Shown piece after piece: positions 15,803 to 24,521 of a stretch of DNA of 37,487 nt. The notes beneath the pieces were generated by a model that searched no databases, had not been told where the DNA came from, and was given only the letters and a program-made list of their open reading frames with translations. How positions within the stretch are numbered: position 1 is the stretch's first letter; every line of letters begins with the position of its first letter. The stretch spans positions 1 to 37,487 of the forward strand of contig CAMKDV010000020.1 in the NCBI GenBank assembly GCA_946411385.1, read 5' to 3'. The position numbers and the translations under genes are program-made. Origin of the DNA: an uncultured Bacteroidales bacterium. GTDB taxonomy: Bacteria; Bacteroidota; Bacteroidia; Bacteroidales; Paludibacteraceae.

Positions 15803-16275
15803 AATGTAGATAACTAAATGCATTGCGGTTTTTGGGGTTTATTTCCGAAGGCGTTTGTTACTCGCAGAGTGTGGCTTGAACGTATAGGTATCTCGTCAAG
15901 CTGACTTGAATGAGGGACTTATACGGGTAAGACACAAGCCCGTAAGGGCAACAAACGGCTGAGGGGTTTTATAGGTTTTTGTTAAATTATAGGAGATACT
16001 TGGATTTTGGGATTATTTTTGGATATTTTGGACTAAAAACCGAACGCGCATCAGGGGCTTATCAGAGGCTCATCGGACCAATCACGTATCCTACCCATAC
16101 ATATAATATATATTTATATATATTATCCCGTGATTTTGAAATCCCTGCCGCTACAGACTATGTTAGTTATCTATGTTATGTGCTAAATAGTTGTGCAATA
16201 GATAGTAATCGTTCGAGCAACATAGTTGCGAGACAACGAAACACAATAAAATAGAAATCATTAAACCCAAATAGT
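15803..16275 (+). other. Intergenic region/leader of the large surface-protein gene
   Basis: No credible gene. Contents: a GCCC-GTAA-GGGC hairpin near 15938, two adjacent 11-nt units GGCTTATCAGA / GGCTCATCGGA (about 16048-16069), and a perfect AT-only palindrome at 16103-16126 (11-bp arms, TT centre). A TATTTTTG box at 16014-16021 resembles a -7 element but has no TTGC at the right distance, so the promoter of the downstream gene is unresolved. A 91-codon open frame (15979-16254) has no protein-like features. Confidence 0.4.
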
Positions 16276-19200
16276 ATGACAAATTTGTTTACTTGTTTAT
16301 CGAATTGGAAACAGAAGTATCTTCGTGTTTTGCCCGTAAAACTCGTGGCTTTCCTCGCATTATTCCTCATTATCGGCAGCGGAAATGTGTGGGGAGCGGA
16401 TCTTTGTAAATTTACAACCTTTAACGGATGGCCTACATCAGGATATGCTGATACGAAAACCTACACTCCGTCGACTGGCGTAACTTGGTCATTTACAGGA
16501 ATATATCGTAGTAACACAACGCAGGCATATCACCAGATTAAAAAGAATACAAGCACATGTGTTATTACCACTCCTACTTTTGCTTCTAATATCGGGACAA
16601 TCACCGTTACATTTAGTGCTGGAGCTGGTACAGTTACTATAAAAAGTTCCGATGGTAAAACTACATTTGGAAGTGATTCTTACTCAAGTTCCGCAAAAGC
16701 AGTTATTGATATCTCTTCAGAGAGTGTTAAGCAGGTGCAAATTTGTGTCAGTGAAAACAATACTGCAACGGCACAAATGACAGCGCTTCAAATAACAGAA
16801 TCAGCAGGTGATGCAAGTACTCTTATTGATAAAATGTATGCTAAAGGCTTCGCGAGTTATACAACTAGTTCATATAGTGCAGCCGGAACAGACTATACAG
16901 CTGTGGCAAATTCTACTAATGCCACTAGTGTAACCTACGCCATGCAGGTATTTAATGGATCTACTGGTCAGGTGCGCGGCAACCAATCTGGGGCAGCAAA
17001 CTTCAGTTGCCGTAATACAACTACGAAATCCGGATATTACATATCATCTGTATCTCTTACAGTTAGCGTAACTGGTTCGGGAACACCGGGCTTGGATGGT
17101 TCTACAGAAGGCCGTTCTCTTGTATATTTTGGTTCAAGTGCTTATGACAATCCAAATACTACTGCTCCTTCCGGAACAGCCACTACTGCCTCTCCGTCTA
17201 GTTCAGGACAAACCACGTTAACATGGAGTAACTCAGATCAGAGCGTCTCGTATTTTATTTTATATAATCTTAAAGCAGCAGGAACAGCATTAAGCGCAAC
17301 AAGTACTACAACACTAAATGTTACATGGTCGAAGAAATCGGCTTGTGCTGCTCCGACAGCGGTGGCGAGTAGTTCTGTGGGAAACAGAGGGGCAACACTG
17401 ACAGTTACAGATGCTAACGATGTTAACAAATATGATTTCTTCTGTAGTACAAGCAGTACACCTGCTACAAAAACAGCATCATATAGTGTAAGCGGAGGAA
17501 AAGCGAAAACAATCAATGACCTAAACTACGGAACAAAGTATTATTATTGGGCGCGAACTGATTGCGGTAGCGGTTCAACCAGCGACTGGTTCCCGAGCAG
17601 TAGTCCGTCTTACTTTACAACGACCTGCCCGACGGTAAGCATTAGTGCCGGTTCTATAACTTCAGACGGAGCGACATTTACTATAACAGACGGGAATACT
17701 GCGACATATACGTCTTTTGGTTCCGGCTACGGCTATGAGATATATTATAGTACATCATCAACGACACCGACATCGGGCACCTCTGCCACAACAAGTACAA
17801 CTTCCACTTCCAAATCCGTATCCGGCTTGACAGCAGGTACACCATACTATTATTGGGTACGCGGTTATGGTCCTGATGCCAAAAGTAATTGGAGCGGCGG
17901 TAGCAGTTTTACGCCCATTAGCGTCAGCAGCATTGCAGTAAAGACAGCCCCGACGAAAACAACCTATTGCGCTGGAGAATATTTTGACCCGACGGGGTTA
18001 GTAATAACGGCTACATATTCCAACTCAACAACGGCAGATATATCTTATGCCGGGAATTCGGCAAGTTTTACATTTTCACCATTAACGAGTACTGCTCTGA
18101 TAGCATCAAACACATCAGTAAGTATCACGTATAGTGCTAAAAGTACCACTCAGGCTATTACGGTTAACACCTTGCGCACTATAACTTTGGACGGCAGCGG
18201 TAGTGTGACTGGGGGTACATTCGAGGCAGACAATTCTTCTGCCTGTGTTGGAGCAATAATAACACTAACCCCACATGCTGCATCTCACTATTCATTTGGC
18301 AGTTGGACTGTAACGAAAGCAGGAGGTGGTACAGTAGATGTGGCCGATAACCAGTTTACTATGCCGGACGAGAATGTGACCGTTAGTGCTTCATTTAACG
18401 AGGCCGCATACAAGACCGTAGTGTTCATGAACAATCGGGAGAAGTTGTTTGATGATGGTGGTGTCGCCAGTACATACGACGCAATCAATAAGTGGAAACA
18501 AAAAGTGTACGTAGGAGAAAGTCCTGTTATACCGACAAGACTTTTGGCGGAAGACGCATGCGACGACGAAAGCACCACGTTCTATGGTTGGACGAAGAAC
18601 GGCTGGCCTGGGAAGATTGCAGACAAAGCAACTGTTGATGCTCTGACCGGTGCCAATACGGTATATGCCGGGGCATTGGCAACGGTTGCGGCAGGTGATC
18701 CAAGTGAAATTGTGTACCATGCAGTATGGGCGGAAGGCTCAGCAGTATCTGACATCTCATCGACACTAATCGCCAAATGGGATAAACAGTCATTAACAGC
18801 AGGCACTGCAGTAAAAGCAAAAGATGCAAGTGGAAATACCCTGAATGATGTTACACTCACAATTTCTAATGTTTCGTTGACTTCTTCAACAGGTGTATAT
18901 GGATATAGCAATAATTCTATTAGTGGTTACCCAGTAATAACCATATCTGGCTTGGACTTCAGCAGTTACGACGGAGGTACAATTGTATTCTTTGCTCGCG
19001 GATCTCAATATGGTGATTTTAGTGCTACATACTCTACTAATAACGGTTCAACTTATTCTGATTTGGACTGGGAAGATTCGGCAGTTAAAGCAGAAAATTC
19101 ATATATTATTCCTGTACCTAATACCACCACTAATGTGAAAATTTCTTATGGGAGTAATTCCGGCAACTTCTATTTTGGAACGGTCAGAGCATATGGTGAT

Positions 19201-22200
19201 ACAGATACTGACTATTATTTTACGGAGTTGACAAGTACTAACACTAGCGGATGGAGTGGCGCGGATTGGGATGGTTATTATCTTATTACGGCTACTCAAG
19301 ATGATAAAACTTATGCACTGCGAAGTGATGTGATGGAGGGACGGTATGGATATTCCGAAGTAACTCCAAGTGATGGTGTTATAGCTACTGATGATTTAGG
19401 GGAAATCTTTAAAGTGACTTACAACTCCAGCACAAGCAAATATGCTATACAGGGTGTAGCGACACTAGATTATCTCACAGATAATGCTGGCGGAGTCAGC
19501 GAAAAATATCATCTTTTGGAAACGTCTGCCACAGAGAACGATGCTATAGCATATGATGATATTACGCATGCAACGGGTTATTATATAAGGTGGAATAATG
19601 GTGACCGTTTCGGTTCGTATTCAAGTGGAACTAAACCGAAACTCTATAAAATATTTCCAAATCTCAGCAATTTCATGACCACGTGTTGCGCATCTACAGG
19701 ATTGACGCTGGAAGGTCCAACCGGCAATATTGTGTTCATCACATCCACTGCCGAGAAGAAAGTGCGCTCGCAAGAGGCGTTCCATATATCGGGTTGCGGA
19801 GTGAGTGGCAGTCAGACTGTAAGCTTCGACTTCGGAACTGATGCATTGAATACTAAATTTTCATGCTTGACAGAAACGGGAGGTTCAATTAGTACAGAAA
19901 TTGACGGAACTATTGACACCGATTTCTATATCTATTACACACCGGGTGCAGGTGATACGAGTGATGGAATAGACAAATCTACGAGTCTGACAGCAAGTGT
20001 CGGAGGCACACTGTCTGCCAACGTAACATTGGATACCAAGACCATCATCGGTCGTCACCTTCCTGCAGGGTTTGTGATTGCGGCTAAGAAAGATAATAAG
20101 TGGTATGCAATGCCTGCAAATATGACTTCGACCACTAATCCGAAACCGGTAGAGATAGCTGTGAATGATTTTAATAATCCGAGCGTTGCTTATACTGCAA
20201 CAAGTAATATATACGGGTTAGAAAGTCCTACAGCTTCAAATATCTCCGGAGGTAAAGGACAATATATCCGACTTGTCATGACACCTCTTTGGGCGGATGA
20301 TGCAGATCACGAGAAAGGGCACGCTCCGTTATTCGGAAAAGCTTCAGGTTCGAATGAAATAGGAAGGAGCGGTAATAGCCAAGCAACAAGCGATTTGCCA
20401 TCAGGTGGATGGTGGTGGAAATTGGTTCAGACCAATACAAGTATTACCAATCCACAAGATGCGAAATATACTATTTATAATCACAACAACACCAGCTCGT
20501 TGAGTTTGCGAGACAACGCTGGTAAACCTGATTGGGGATTGTTTGCGAGTGGCGTGGAAGAGTTGCGACTGATTCCAGCGAGTGATGTGGTATTTACAGA
20601 GGCATACATCGTGGAGTGGGCTAAATATGGTGGTGTCGTAGAAGTAGATGCATCGACAATTGGAGCAACGAAAGTTAAAGCCATATTAAACGGCACTCAA
20701 AGTGTGAAGAAAACACTCACGCAAACGAAAGCCGGTGATGCAAAGAATAATACTTCCATATATAATTATACCTTAAATTTCGATGACGAAGAACATGTGA
20801 TAGATTTTTCGGCCGCAGCAAGCAACGGAGCGATGCTGATGTTAGAGTGGTACAACAGCAGCGATGTGAAAGTTGCCGTAAGCAATATTATTGTGCCGAA
20901 AATCATTGCGGATAATGGCGTTATGAAGACCCTAATGTCTGGCGATGTCCAATGGGAGACCGAAGTACATGTACTACCGAGAGTGACACTGACTGCCAAT
21001 GCGGGTGATTTTTTAAGCAATGATGTGACCATCAAGCAACTGGAGATTTACCAAGGTGCGACGGTGAAGGTAACATCAGGTACTTTGGATGTAGATACCC
21101 TCGTATTACGTAACGGTTGGAGTCGTGCCGGCGAAAAAACATACGACGTCGCTCGGTTGTATATAGCTACTACCGCCAATCTGACGACAGAAGCCAACCA
21201 TACGTATGCCGACTGGTATATCGATTACGATCAGTATTACCCGATAGCAGTGCCATGGGAAGTAACATTGGCAAACATCCGCTATCGCTACTGCACAGTC
21301 TCGCCAACTGTAGGGTATAATAGTAATATCCGTTTGCGCTACTACGACGGCGCAGGTCGTGCTGCCGGAACAAACAACGGCACGAGTTGGAAAGACTATG
21401 GAAAGACGGGAAACACTGATGTACCTACAACGTTGAAGCCGTCACAAGGCTATGTAATCTCCGCAAAACGTCCGTCAGGTAAGGCATTCTCAATCATCCG
21501 CATGCCGCTGACTATTCCTTCCAATAGTTGGACTGCATTGGGCGAGCAGGGTAGTGTATCTACGACGCACAAAGATCAGGTGGCAGTAACAGCTTATGGC
21601 AACGATAATACACCGTGGTACGCCAAAGGATGGAACTATATTGCTAACCCGTATATGGGTGTGTTCAACGATGAAGATGAAAATAACGGCATAGCCGGCA
21701 AACTGCTGGGAGAGAATGGTGGTAGCGTCAAGTATGCTACGATACCTGATACGGATTTCAAGGGTTATAGCCAAGAGATTATTACCGAGGCACAACTCAA
21801 GCCTTCCAGCGGATTCCTTGTGCAGGTAGAATCAAATTGCACGCTGACTTTCAGCAATGGCAATATTAATATACCCTCTGCGCCAATAAGAAAGGAGTCT
21901 GAACAGGAAGCCATATCTGAGCAAGAGGCATATATACGTCTGAGCGGCGAGAACGGTAAAGACCAGATGGGTCTGATAATTGGTGCAGACTATACGGCTA
22001 ACTACGAGATCAATGCCGACCTGTCAAAGATGATTGGTGAGGCGAACATCGTAAAGACGTGGATGCGCTACACCGATATGGACTATGCTTACCTCGCTAT
22101 CAATGAGCAGTTGGCGCGCGAACTGATTCCCGTAACAATCAACCTGCCTGCTCCAGGCGAATATACGTATTCGCTCAAGAACAGCAGCACCGTGGATCAG

Positions 22201-22482
22201 CTCGAAGGCTTGTACCTCATCGACTATCTGACAGGCACTACAACCAACCTCATCTACGATGATTATACGTTTACCAGCACTACGGAGGGCACTATTGGCA
22301 ACCGCTTTGCGATAAATGCTATTGTCGGCGAGCGGCAAGTGCCCACCGAAGTGGATATATCCGGAGCTGATAAAGACGGAACAGCTGCCGTGAAGTTCAT
22401 CTGGCACGACAAAGTGTATGTGCTGCACAATGGAGTGATTTACGATTCAACCGGCAAACGGGTGTATGAAATCAATAAATGA
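16276..22482 (+). CDS. Large secreted multidomain surface protein, probable T9SS substrate
   Basis: Exported protein of 2068 residues, not recognised as a named family as a whole. A hydrophobic signal (LVAFLALFLIIGSGNVWG, about residues 23-40) precedes Thr/Ser-rich beta modules. These include two fibronectin-III-like domains (YYYWARTDCGSGSTSDWF and YYYWVRGYGPDAKSNW, about 420-555), a bacterial Ig-like domain (SSIAVKTAPTKTTYCAGEYF onward, about 555-635), an InlB-type/divergent beta-repeat region (TFTMPDENVTVSASF-like end near 715), then further beta domains. The C-terminus resembles a short T9SS type A sorting tail: a DKVYVLHNGVIYDSTGKRVY segment. Expected at the cell surface, perhaps in adhesion. 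DNA here is visibly more AT-rich than the flanking housekeeping genes, suggesting later acquisition. The small exported protein follows after 41 nt. Confidence 0.8.
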   Translation: MTNLFTCLSNWKQKYLRVLPVKLVAFLALFLIIGSGNVWGADLCKFTTFNGWPTSGYADTKTYTPSTGVTWSFTGIYRSNTTQAYHQIKKNTSTCVITTPTFASNIGTITVTFSAGAGTVTIKSSDGKTTFGSDSYSSSAKAVIDISSESVKQVQICVSENNTATAQMTALQITESAGDASTLIDKMYAKGFASYTTSSYSAAGTDYTAVANSTNATSVTYAMQVFNGSTGQVRGNQSGAANFSCRNTTTKSGYYISSVSLTVSVTGSGTPGLDGSTEGRSLVYFGSSAYDNPNTTAPSGTATTASPSSSGQTTLTWSNSDQSVSYFILYNLKAAGTALSATSTTTLNVTWSKKSACAAPTAVASSSVGNRGATLTVTDANDVNKYDFFCSTSSTPATKTASYSVSGGKAKTINDLNYGTKYYYWARTDCGSGSTSDWFPSSSPSYFTTTCPTVSISAGSITSDGATFTITDGNTATYTSFGSGYGYEIYYSTSSTTPTSGTSATTSTTSTSKSVSGLTAGTPYYYWVRGYGPDAKSNWSGGSSFTPISVSSIAVKTAPTKTTYCAGEYFDPTGLVITATYSNSTTADISYAGNSASFTFSPLTSTALIASNTSVSITYSAKSTTQAITVNTLRTITLDGSGSVTGGTFEADNSSACVGAIITLTPHAASHYSFGSWTVTKAGGGTVDVADNQFTMPDENVTVSASFNEAAYKTVVFMNNREKLFDDGGVASTYDAINKWKQKVYVGESPVIPTRLLAEDACDDESTTFYGWTKNGWPGKIADKATVDALTGANTVYAGALATVAAGDPSEIVYHAVWAEGSAVSDISSTLIAKWDKQSLTAGTAVKAKDASGNTLNDVTLTISNVSLTSSTGVYGYSNNSISGYPVITISGLDFSSYDGGTIVFFARGSQYGDFSATYSTNNGSTYSDLDWEDSAVKAENSYIIPVPNTTTNVKISYGSNSGNFYFGTVRAYGDTDTDYYFTELTSTNTSGWSGADWDGYYLITATQDDKTYALRSDVMEGRYGYSEVTPSDGVIATDDLGEIFKVTYNSSTSKYAIQGVATLDYLTDNAGGVSEKYHLLETSATENDAIAYDDITHATGYYIRWNNGDRFGSYSSGTKPKLYKIFPNLSNFMTTCCASTGLTLEGPTGNIVFITSTAEKKVRSQEAFHISGCGVSGSQTVSFDFGTDALNTKFSCLTETGGSISTEIDGTIDTDFYIYYTPGAGDTSDGIDKSTSLTASVGGTLSANVTLDTKTIIGRHLPAGFVIAAKKDNKWYAMPANMTSTTNPKPVEIAVNDFNNPSVAYTATSNIYGLESPTASNISGGKGQYIRLVMTPLWADDADHEKGHAPLFGKASGSNEIGRSGNSQATSDLPSGGWWWKLVQTNTSITNPQDAKYTIYNHNNTSSLSLRDNAGKPDWGLFASGVEELRLIPASDVVFTEAYIVEWAKYGGVVEVDASTIGATKVKAILNGTQSVKKTLTQTKAGDAKNNTSIYNYTLNFDDEEHVIDFSAAASNGAMLMLEWYNSSDVKVAVSNIIVPKIIADNGVMKTLMSGDVQWETEVHVLPRVTLTANAGDFLSNDVTIKQLEIYQGATVKVTSGTLDVDTLVLRNGWSRAGEKTYDVARLYIATTANLTTEANHTYADWYIDYDQYYPIAVPWEVTLANIRYRYCTVSPTVGYNSNIRLRYYDGAGRAAGTNNGTSWKDYGKTGNTDVPTTLKPSQGYVISAKRPSGKAFSIIRMPLTIPSNSWTALGEQGSVSTTHKDQVAVTAYGNDNTPWYAKGWNYIANPYMGVFNDEDENNGIAGKLLGENGGSVKYATIPDTDFKGYSQEIITEAQLKPSSGFLVQVESNCTLTFSNGNINIPSAPIRKESEQEAISEQEAYIRLSGENGKDQMGLIIGADYTANYEINADLSKMIGEANIVKTWMRYTDMDYAYLAINEQLARELIPVTINLPAPGEYTYSLKNSSTVDQLEGLYLIDYLTGTTTNLIYDDYTFTSTTEGTIGNRFAINAIVGERQVPTEVDISGADKDGTAAVKFIWHDKVYVLHNGVIYDSTGKRVYEINK

Positions 22483-22509
22483 TGTTTAATGTTTAACGTT
22501 TAATGATTA
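22482..22509 (+). repeat. Heptamer tandem repeat before the small exported protein
   Basis: Four 7-nt units ATGTTTA, ATGTTTA, ACGTTTA, ATGATTA occupy the space between the large gene's stop and the ATG at 22524. Confidence 0.75.
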
Positions 22510-22523
22510 AAGAATTAGAGATT

Positions 22524-22946
22524 ATGAAAGCATTAAGATATTTATTGATTGCAATCGTAGTGATGCTGACCGCCTTGCCTGCCGGTGCTCAGTACTCGAA
22601 AGTAAACTCCGTAGCCGGATGCACCACTTTCGGGCAAACCGACCGACAATATCAGTTCCACACCACCTCCACGATGCTCTATGCGGATGACTCATCAGGT
22701 ATGGGAAGCACAGCTTTCTCTACAGGCGTAAGTACCGGCAAACCCCTGTTCCTCAGCATCAAGCCCCGCAAAGACATAGGCGGTGGAGGTGCAACAGAGG
22801 ATGAAGACACACCACCTGAGGATCCTGAAGACCCGTTCCCCGTTGGCGAAGGTACATGGTTCTTGCTGCTGCTGGCTGCGGCCTATGCCAGCTACATATT
22901 CCGGCGGCGGATGGTTGTGCAAGCGGAGTGCATAGAAAACAAGTAA
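22524..22946 (+). CDS. Small exported protein with PVGEG-TM-RRR C-terminal tail
   Basis: 140 residues from the ATG at 22524 (an ATG seven codons upstream lies inside the heptamer repeat and is less likely). Signal peptide YLLIAIVVMLTALPAGAQ; a polar body (CTTFGQTDRQYQFHTTSTM); a Gly then Asp/Glu/Pro-rich spacer (about 95-115); then PFPVGEGTWFLLLLAAAYAS followed by YIFRRR. A motif, a hydrophobic helix and a basic end is the general plan of C-terminal sorting signals (LPXTG/PEP-CTERM style), here with PVGEG as the candidate motif. It follows the 2068-aa gene and probably shares its transcript. No function is recognised; it may simply be a tail-anchored membrane protein. Confidence 0.75.
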   Translation: MKALRYLLIAIVVMLTALPAGAQYSKVNSVAGCTTFGQTDRQYQFHTTSTMLYADDSSGMGSTAFSTGVSTGKPLFLSIKPRKDIGGGGATEDEDTPPEDPEDPFPVGEGTWFLLLLAAAYASYIFRRRMVVQAECIENK

Positions 22947-22957
22947 ATAAATACCAC

Positions 22958-22990
22958 TCAGGGCTGCAACATTGACGGTTGCAGCCCTGA
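22958..22990. terminator. Strong bidirectional hairpin, convergent terminator
   Basis: Perfect 13-bp stem TCAGGGCTGCAAC / GTTGCAGCCCTGA with a 7-nt loop, 11 nt after the small exported protein gene. T-runs are short on both sides (GATTTTTT lies further off on the plus strand), so termination is likely but not textbook. It can serve both the plus-strand genes and the minus-strand unit at 22991-23157. Confidence 0.65.
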
Positions 22991-23150
22991 ATGTATAGTT
23001 CGTTGATTTTTTAATAATTCTTGCATTTCATTTGTAATTTTTGGGGCATTTCGTTTTCAAGAATTGGGGTAATGCCAGGCGTTTTTCCTCGTTTGTTACA
23101 CTTTTTCGAACGACTTTTTGGCGGATTGCTACACTTTTTCGAACGACTTT
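22991..23150 (-). ncRNA. Candidate small RNA or small-ORF transcript with tandem repeat
   Basis: A good minus-strand promoter (23157-23186) reads into about 160 nt with no convincing gene and then the hairpin at 22958-22990. The first part of the predicted RNA is two copies of a 33-nt unit containing an identical 22-nt block (23130-23151 and 23097-23118; on the minus strand AAAAGTCGTTCGAAAAAGTG and onward). Frames through it give only Lys/Arg-rich repeats. It may be a regulatory RNA; a very small protein cannot be excluded. Confidence 0.4.
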
Positions 23151-23151
23151 T
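23097..23151. repeat. 33-nt period direct repeat, two copies
   Basis: A 22-nt block containing TTTTTCGAACGACTTTT is identical at 23097-23118 and 23130-23151. The TTCGAA core is itself palindromic. Confidence 0.8.
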
Positions 23152-23156
23152 GGCTG

Positions 23157-23186
23157 CAAAGGTAACTTTTTTTCCGAAATATGCAA
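23157..23186 (-). promoter_or_regulatory. Minus-strand promoter of the 22.99-23.15 kb unit
   Basis: Minus strand TTGC (23183-23186), 18-nt spacer, TACCTTTG (23157-23164). It lies downstream of the histidine kinase gene and points away from it, toward the small-exported-protein gene. Confidence 0.7.
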
Positions 23187-23257
23187 GTAAGAGTGTCGAA
23201 ATCTCTGATTTTTGATGACTTTTCGACGTGATAAGACTGCAGACGGGATATGATATA

Positions 23258-24436
23258 TCACGCTTTCCGGAGGATGAGGCGGAAGGTGGTGCCTTCGCCG
23301 AGGGTGGAGCGGAGGACGAAGATCTTGCCGCGGTGGTAGTCCTCAACGATGCGTTTGCACAGGCTCAGACCTAATCCCCAGCCACGCTGCTTGGTGGTGA
23401 AGCCCGGGCGGAAGATTTGCCGCAGATGTTGGCGGCCGATGCCTTTGCCCGTATCGGTCACATCCAGCACCATCCTGTCGCCCCGCTCGAAGAGATGCAA
23501 GGTGATGTTGCCTTGGCCGTTCATGGCATCGACGGCATTCTTGATGAGATTCTCAATGACCCATTTGATCAGCGGGGCATCGGCTTGCGTCAAATACGAT
23601 TGACGATTGACGATTGACGATTGACAGTCCGCTGTGGGGAGTGAAGGATCGATAATGAGCTGCATATCCACCTTATTGGATACGCGCGAGCGCATGTAAG
23701 CGAACGACTCATCTAATACGCAGCTCATGTCCACCGTCTGCAAAGCGGGACGGCTGCCGATCTTGGAGAAGCGCTCCGCCACCAATTGCAGCCGGCGTAT
23801 GTCGGTCTCGACATCGGGCAAGATAGCCTCGTCGGGATACTTGGCTTTGAGCAGCTCGAGCCATCCGTTGAGCGAGGAGATGGGCGTGCCCAGCTGGTGA
23901 GCGGTCTCCTTGGTAAGACCTACCCATACGCGGTTCTGCTCGTTGCGGTAGGAGGTGATGATATACGTGACCAGCAGCGCTGCAAACGCAATGAGCACGA
24001 GCATCTGTACGACCGGGAAGAGCCGCAGTTGGCGGAGCAGGTCGGATTGCTCGTAGAAGATATACTGCTTCACGCCGGGCGAGATATTGACCTCGATGGG
24101 CGTCTGCGTCTCGCGCAACCGGGCAATACGCTTGGCATAGAAAGCTTCGGGATGCTCGGCAGGCGCTTTGACATTACGCGTGAGGATAACTTCGTAATCG
24201 GCATTGGTCATGTAGACGGGGATAGTGGTGTTGGCAGCGATGATGGACGAATAGAAAGAGATATCGGTATTATCGTCAGCCATCACCAGTTGGCGCGTAG
24301 CTTCCGCCCATACCTCCATGCGCTCCTTCTCCACCGAAGCGAAGCGGGAAGTGAGGTGATGGGTGAACCATACGGATAGCACCACAAACGATAGCGCAAA
24401 GGCTACGACAATCCAACCGGCAATAGAGGAACGCAT
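23258..24436 (-). CDS. Membrane sensor histidine kinase
   Basis: Inner-membrane signalling kinase of 392 residues. TM1 (about 5-27) and TM2 (about 143-162) flank a periplasmic sensor domain of about 115 residues of unrecognised type. The H box is KETAHQLGTPISSL (phospho-acceptor His about 180), the variant common in Bacteroidota in place of SHELRTPL. The ATPase domain shows N box ENLIKNAVDAM, G1 DVTDTGKGI, F box FRPGFTTK and G2 GWGLGLSLCKRI. No response regulator is adjacent, so it is an orphan here. Between the H-box domain and N box sits DCQSSIVNRQSYL, encoded by a 7-nt tandem repeat (23596-23623), probably an inserted loop. Upstream lie an 82-nt heptamer repeat and the cysteine-peptidase gene, with which it is probably co-transcribed. 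Confidence 0.93.
   Translation of the reverse strand: MRSSIAGWIVVAFALSFVVLSVWFTHHLTSRFASVEKERMEVWAEATRQLVMADDNTDISFYSSIIAANTTIPVYMTNADYEVILTRNVKAPAEHPEAFYAKRIARLRETQTPIEVNISPGVKQYIFYEQSDLLRQLRLFPVVQMLVLIAFAALLVTYIITSYRNEQNRVWVGLTKETAHQLGTPISSLNGWLELLKAKYPDEAILPDVETDIRRLQLVAERFSKIGSRPALQTVDMSCVLDESFAYMRSRVSNKVDMQLIIDPSLPTADCQSSIVNRQSYLTQADAPLIKWVIENLIKNAVDAMNGQGNITLHLFERGDRMVLDVTDTGKGIGRQHLRQIFRPGFTTKQRGWGLGLSLCKRIVEDYHRGKIFVLRSTLGEGTTFRLILRKA
23596..23623 (-). repeat. Heptamer repeat inserted within the kinase coding sequence
   Basis: Four exact copies of plus-strand ACGATTG inside the histidine kinase gene, in frame, encoding the loop SSIVNRQS. Length 28 nt, not a multiple of three, so flanking bases restore the frame. 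The same unit appears once in the repeat array just upstream of the gene. Confidence 0.85.
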
Positions 24437-24438
24437 GT

Positions 24439-24520
24439 AACAATTTACAATTTAACAATTTACAATTTACAATTGACAATTGACAATTGATTGACGATTG
24501 ACAATATTTACAATTTACAA
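24439..24520 (-). repeat. Heptamer tandem repeat before the histidine kinase
   Basis: About eleven degenerate 7-nt units (plus strand ACAATTT, ACAATTG, ACGATTG) fill almost all of the 85 nt between the cysteine-peptidase stop (24522) and the kinase ATG (24436). The longest array of this class in the window. Confidence 0.85.
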
Positions 24521-24521
24521 T

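Noticed and set aside
15979..16254. 91-codon open frame before the large surface gene
   Set aside because: It runs through repeats and the AT palindrome, lacks a promoter or protein-like composition, and ends near the real start.
23011..23346. Lys/Arg-rich 77- and 111-codon frames on the minus strand next to the histidine kinase gene
   Set aside because: They begin inside the kinase gene or before the promoter at 23157-23186, and their sequence is just a translation of the 33-nt repeat.
24439..24520. CRISPR array
   Set aside because: Units are 7 nt with no spacers, and no cas genes are in the window.
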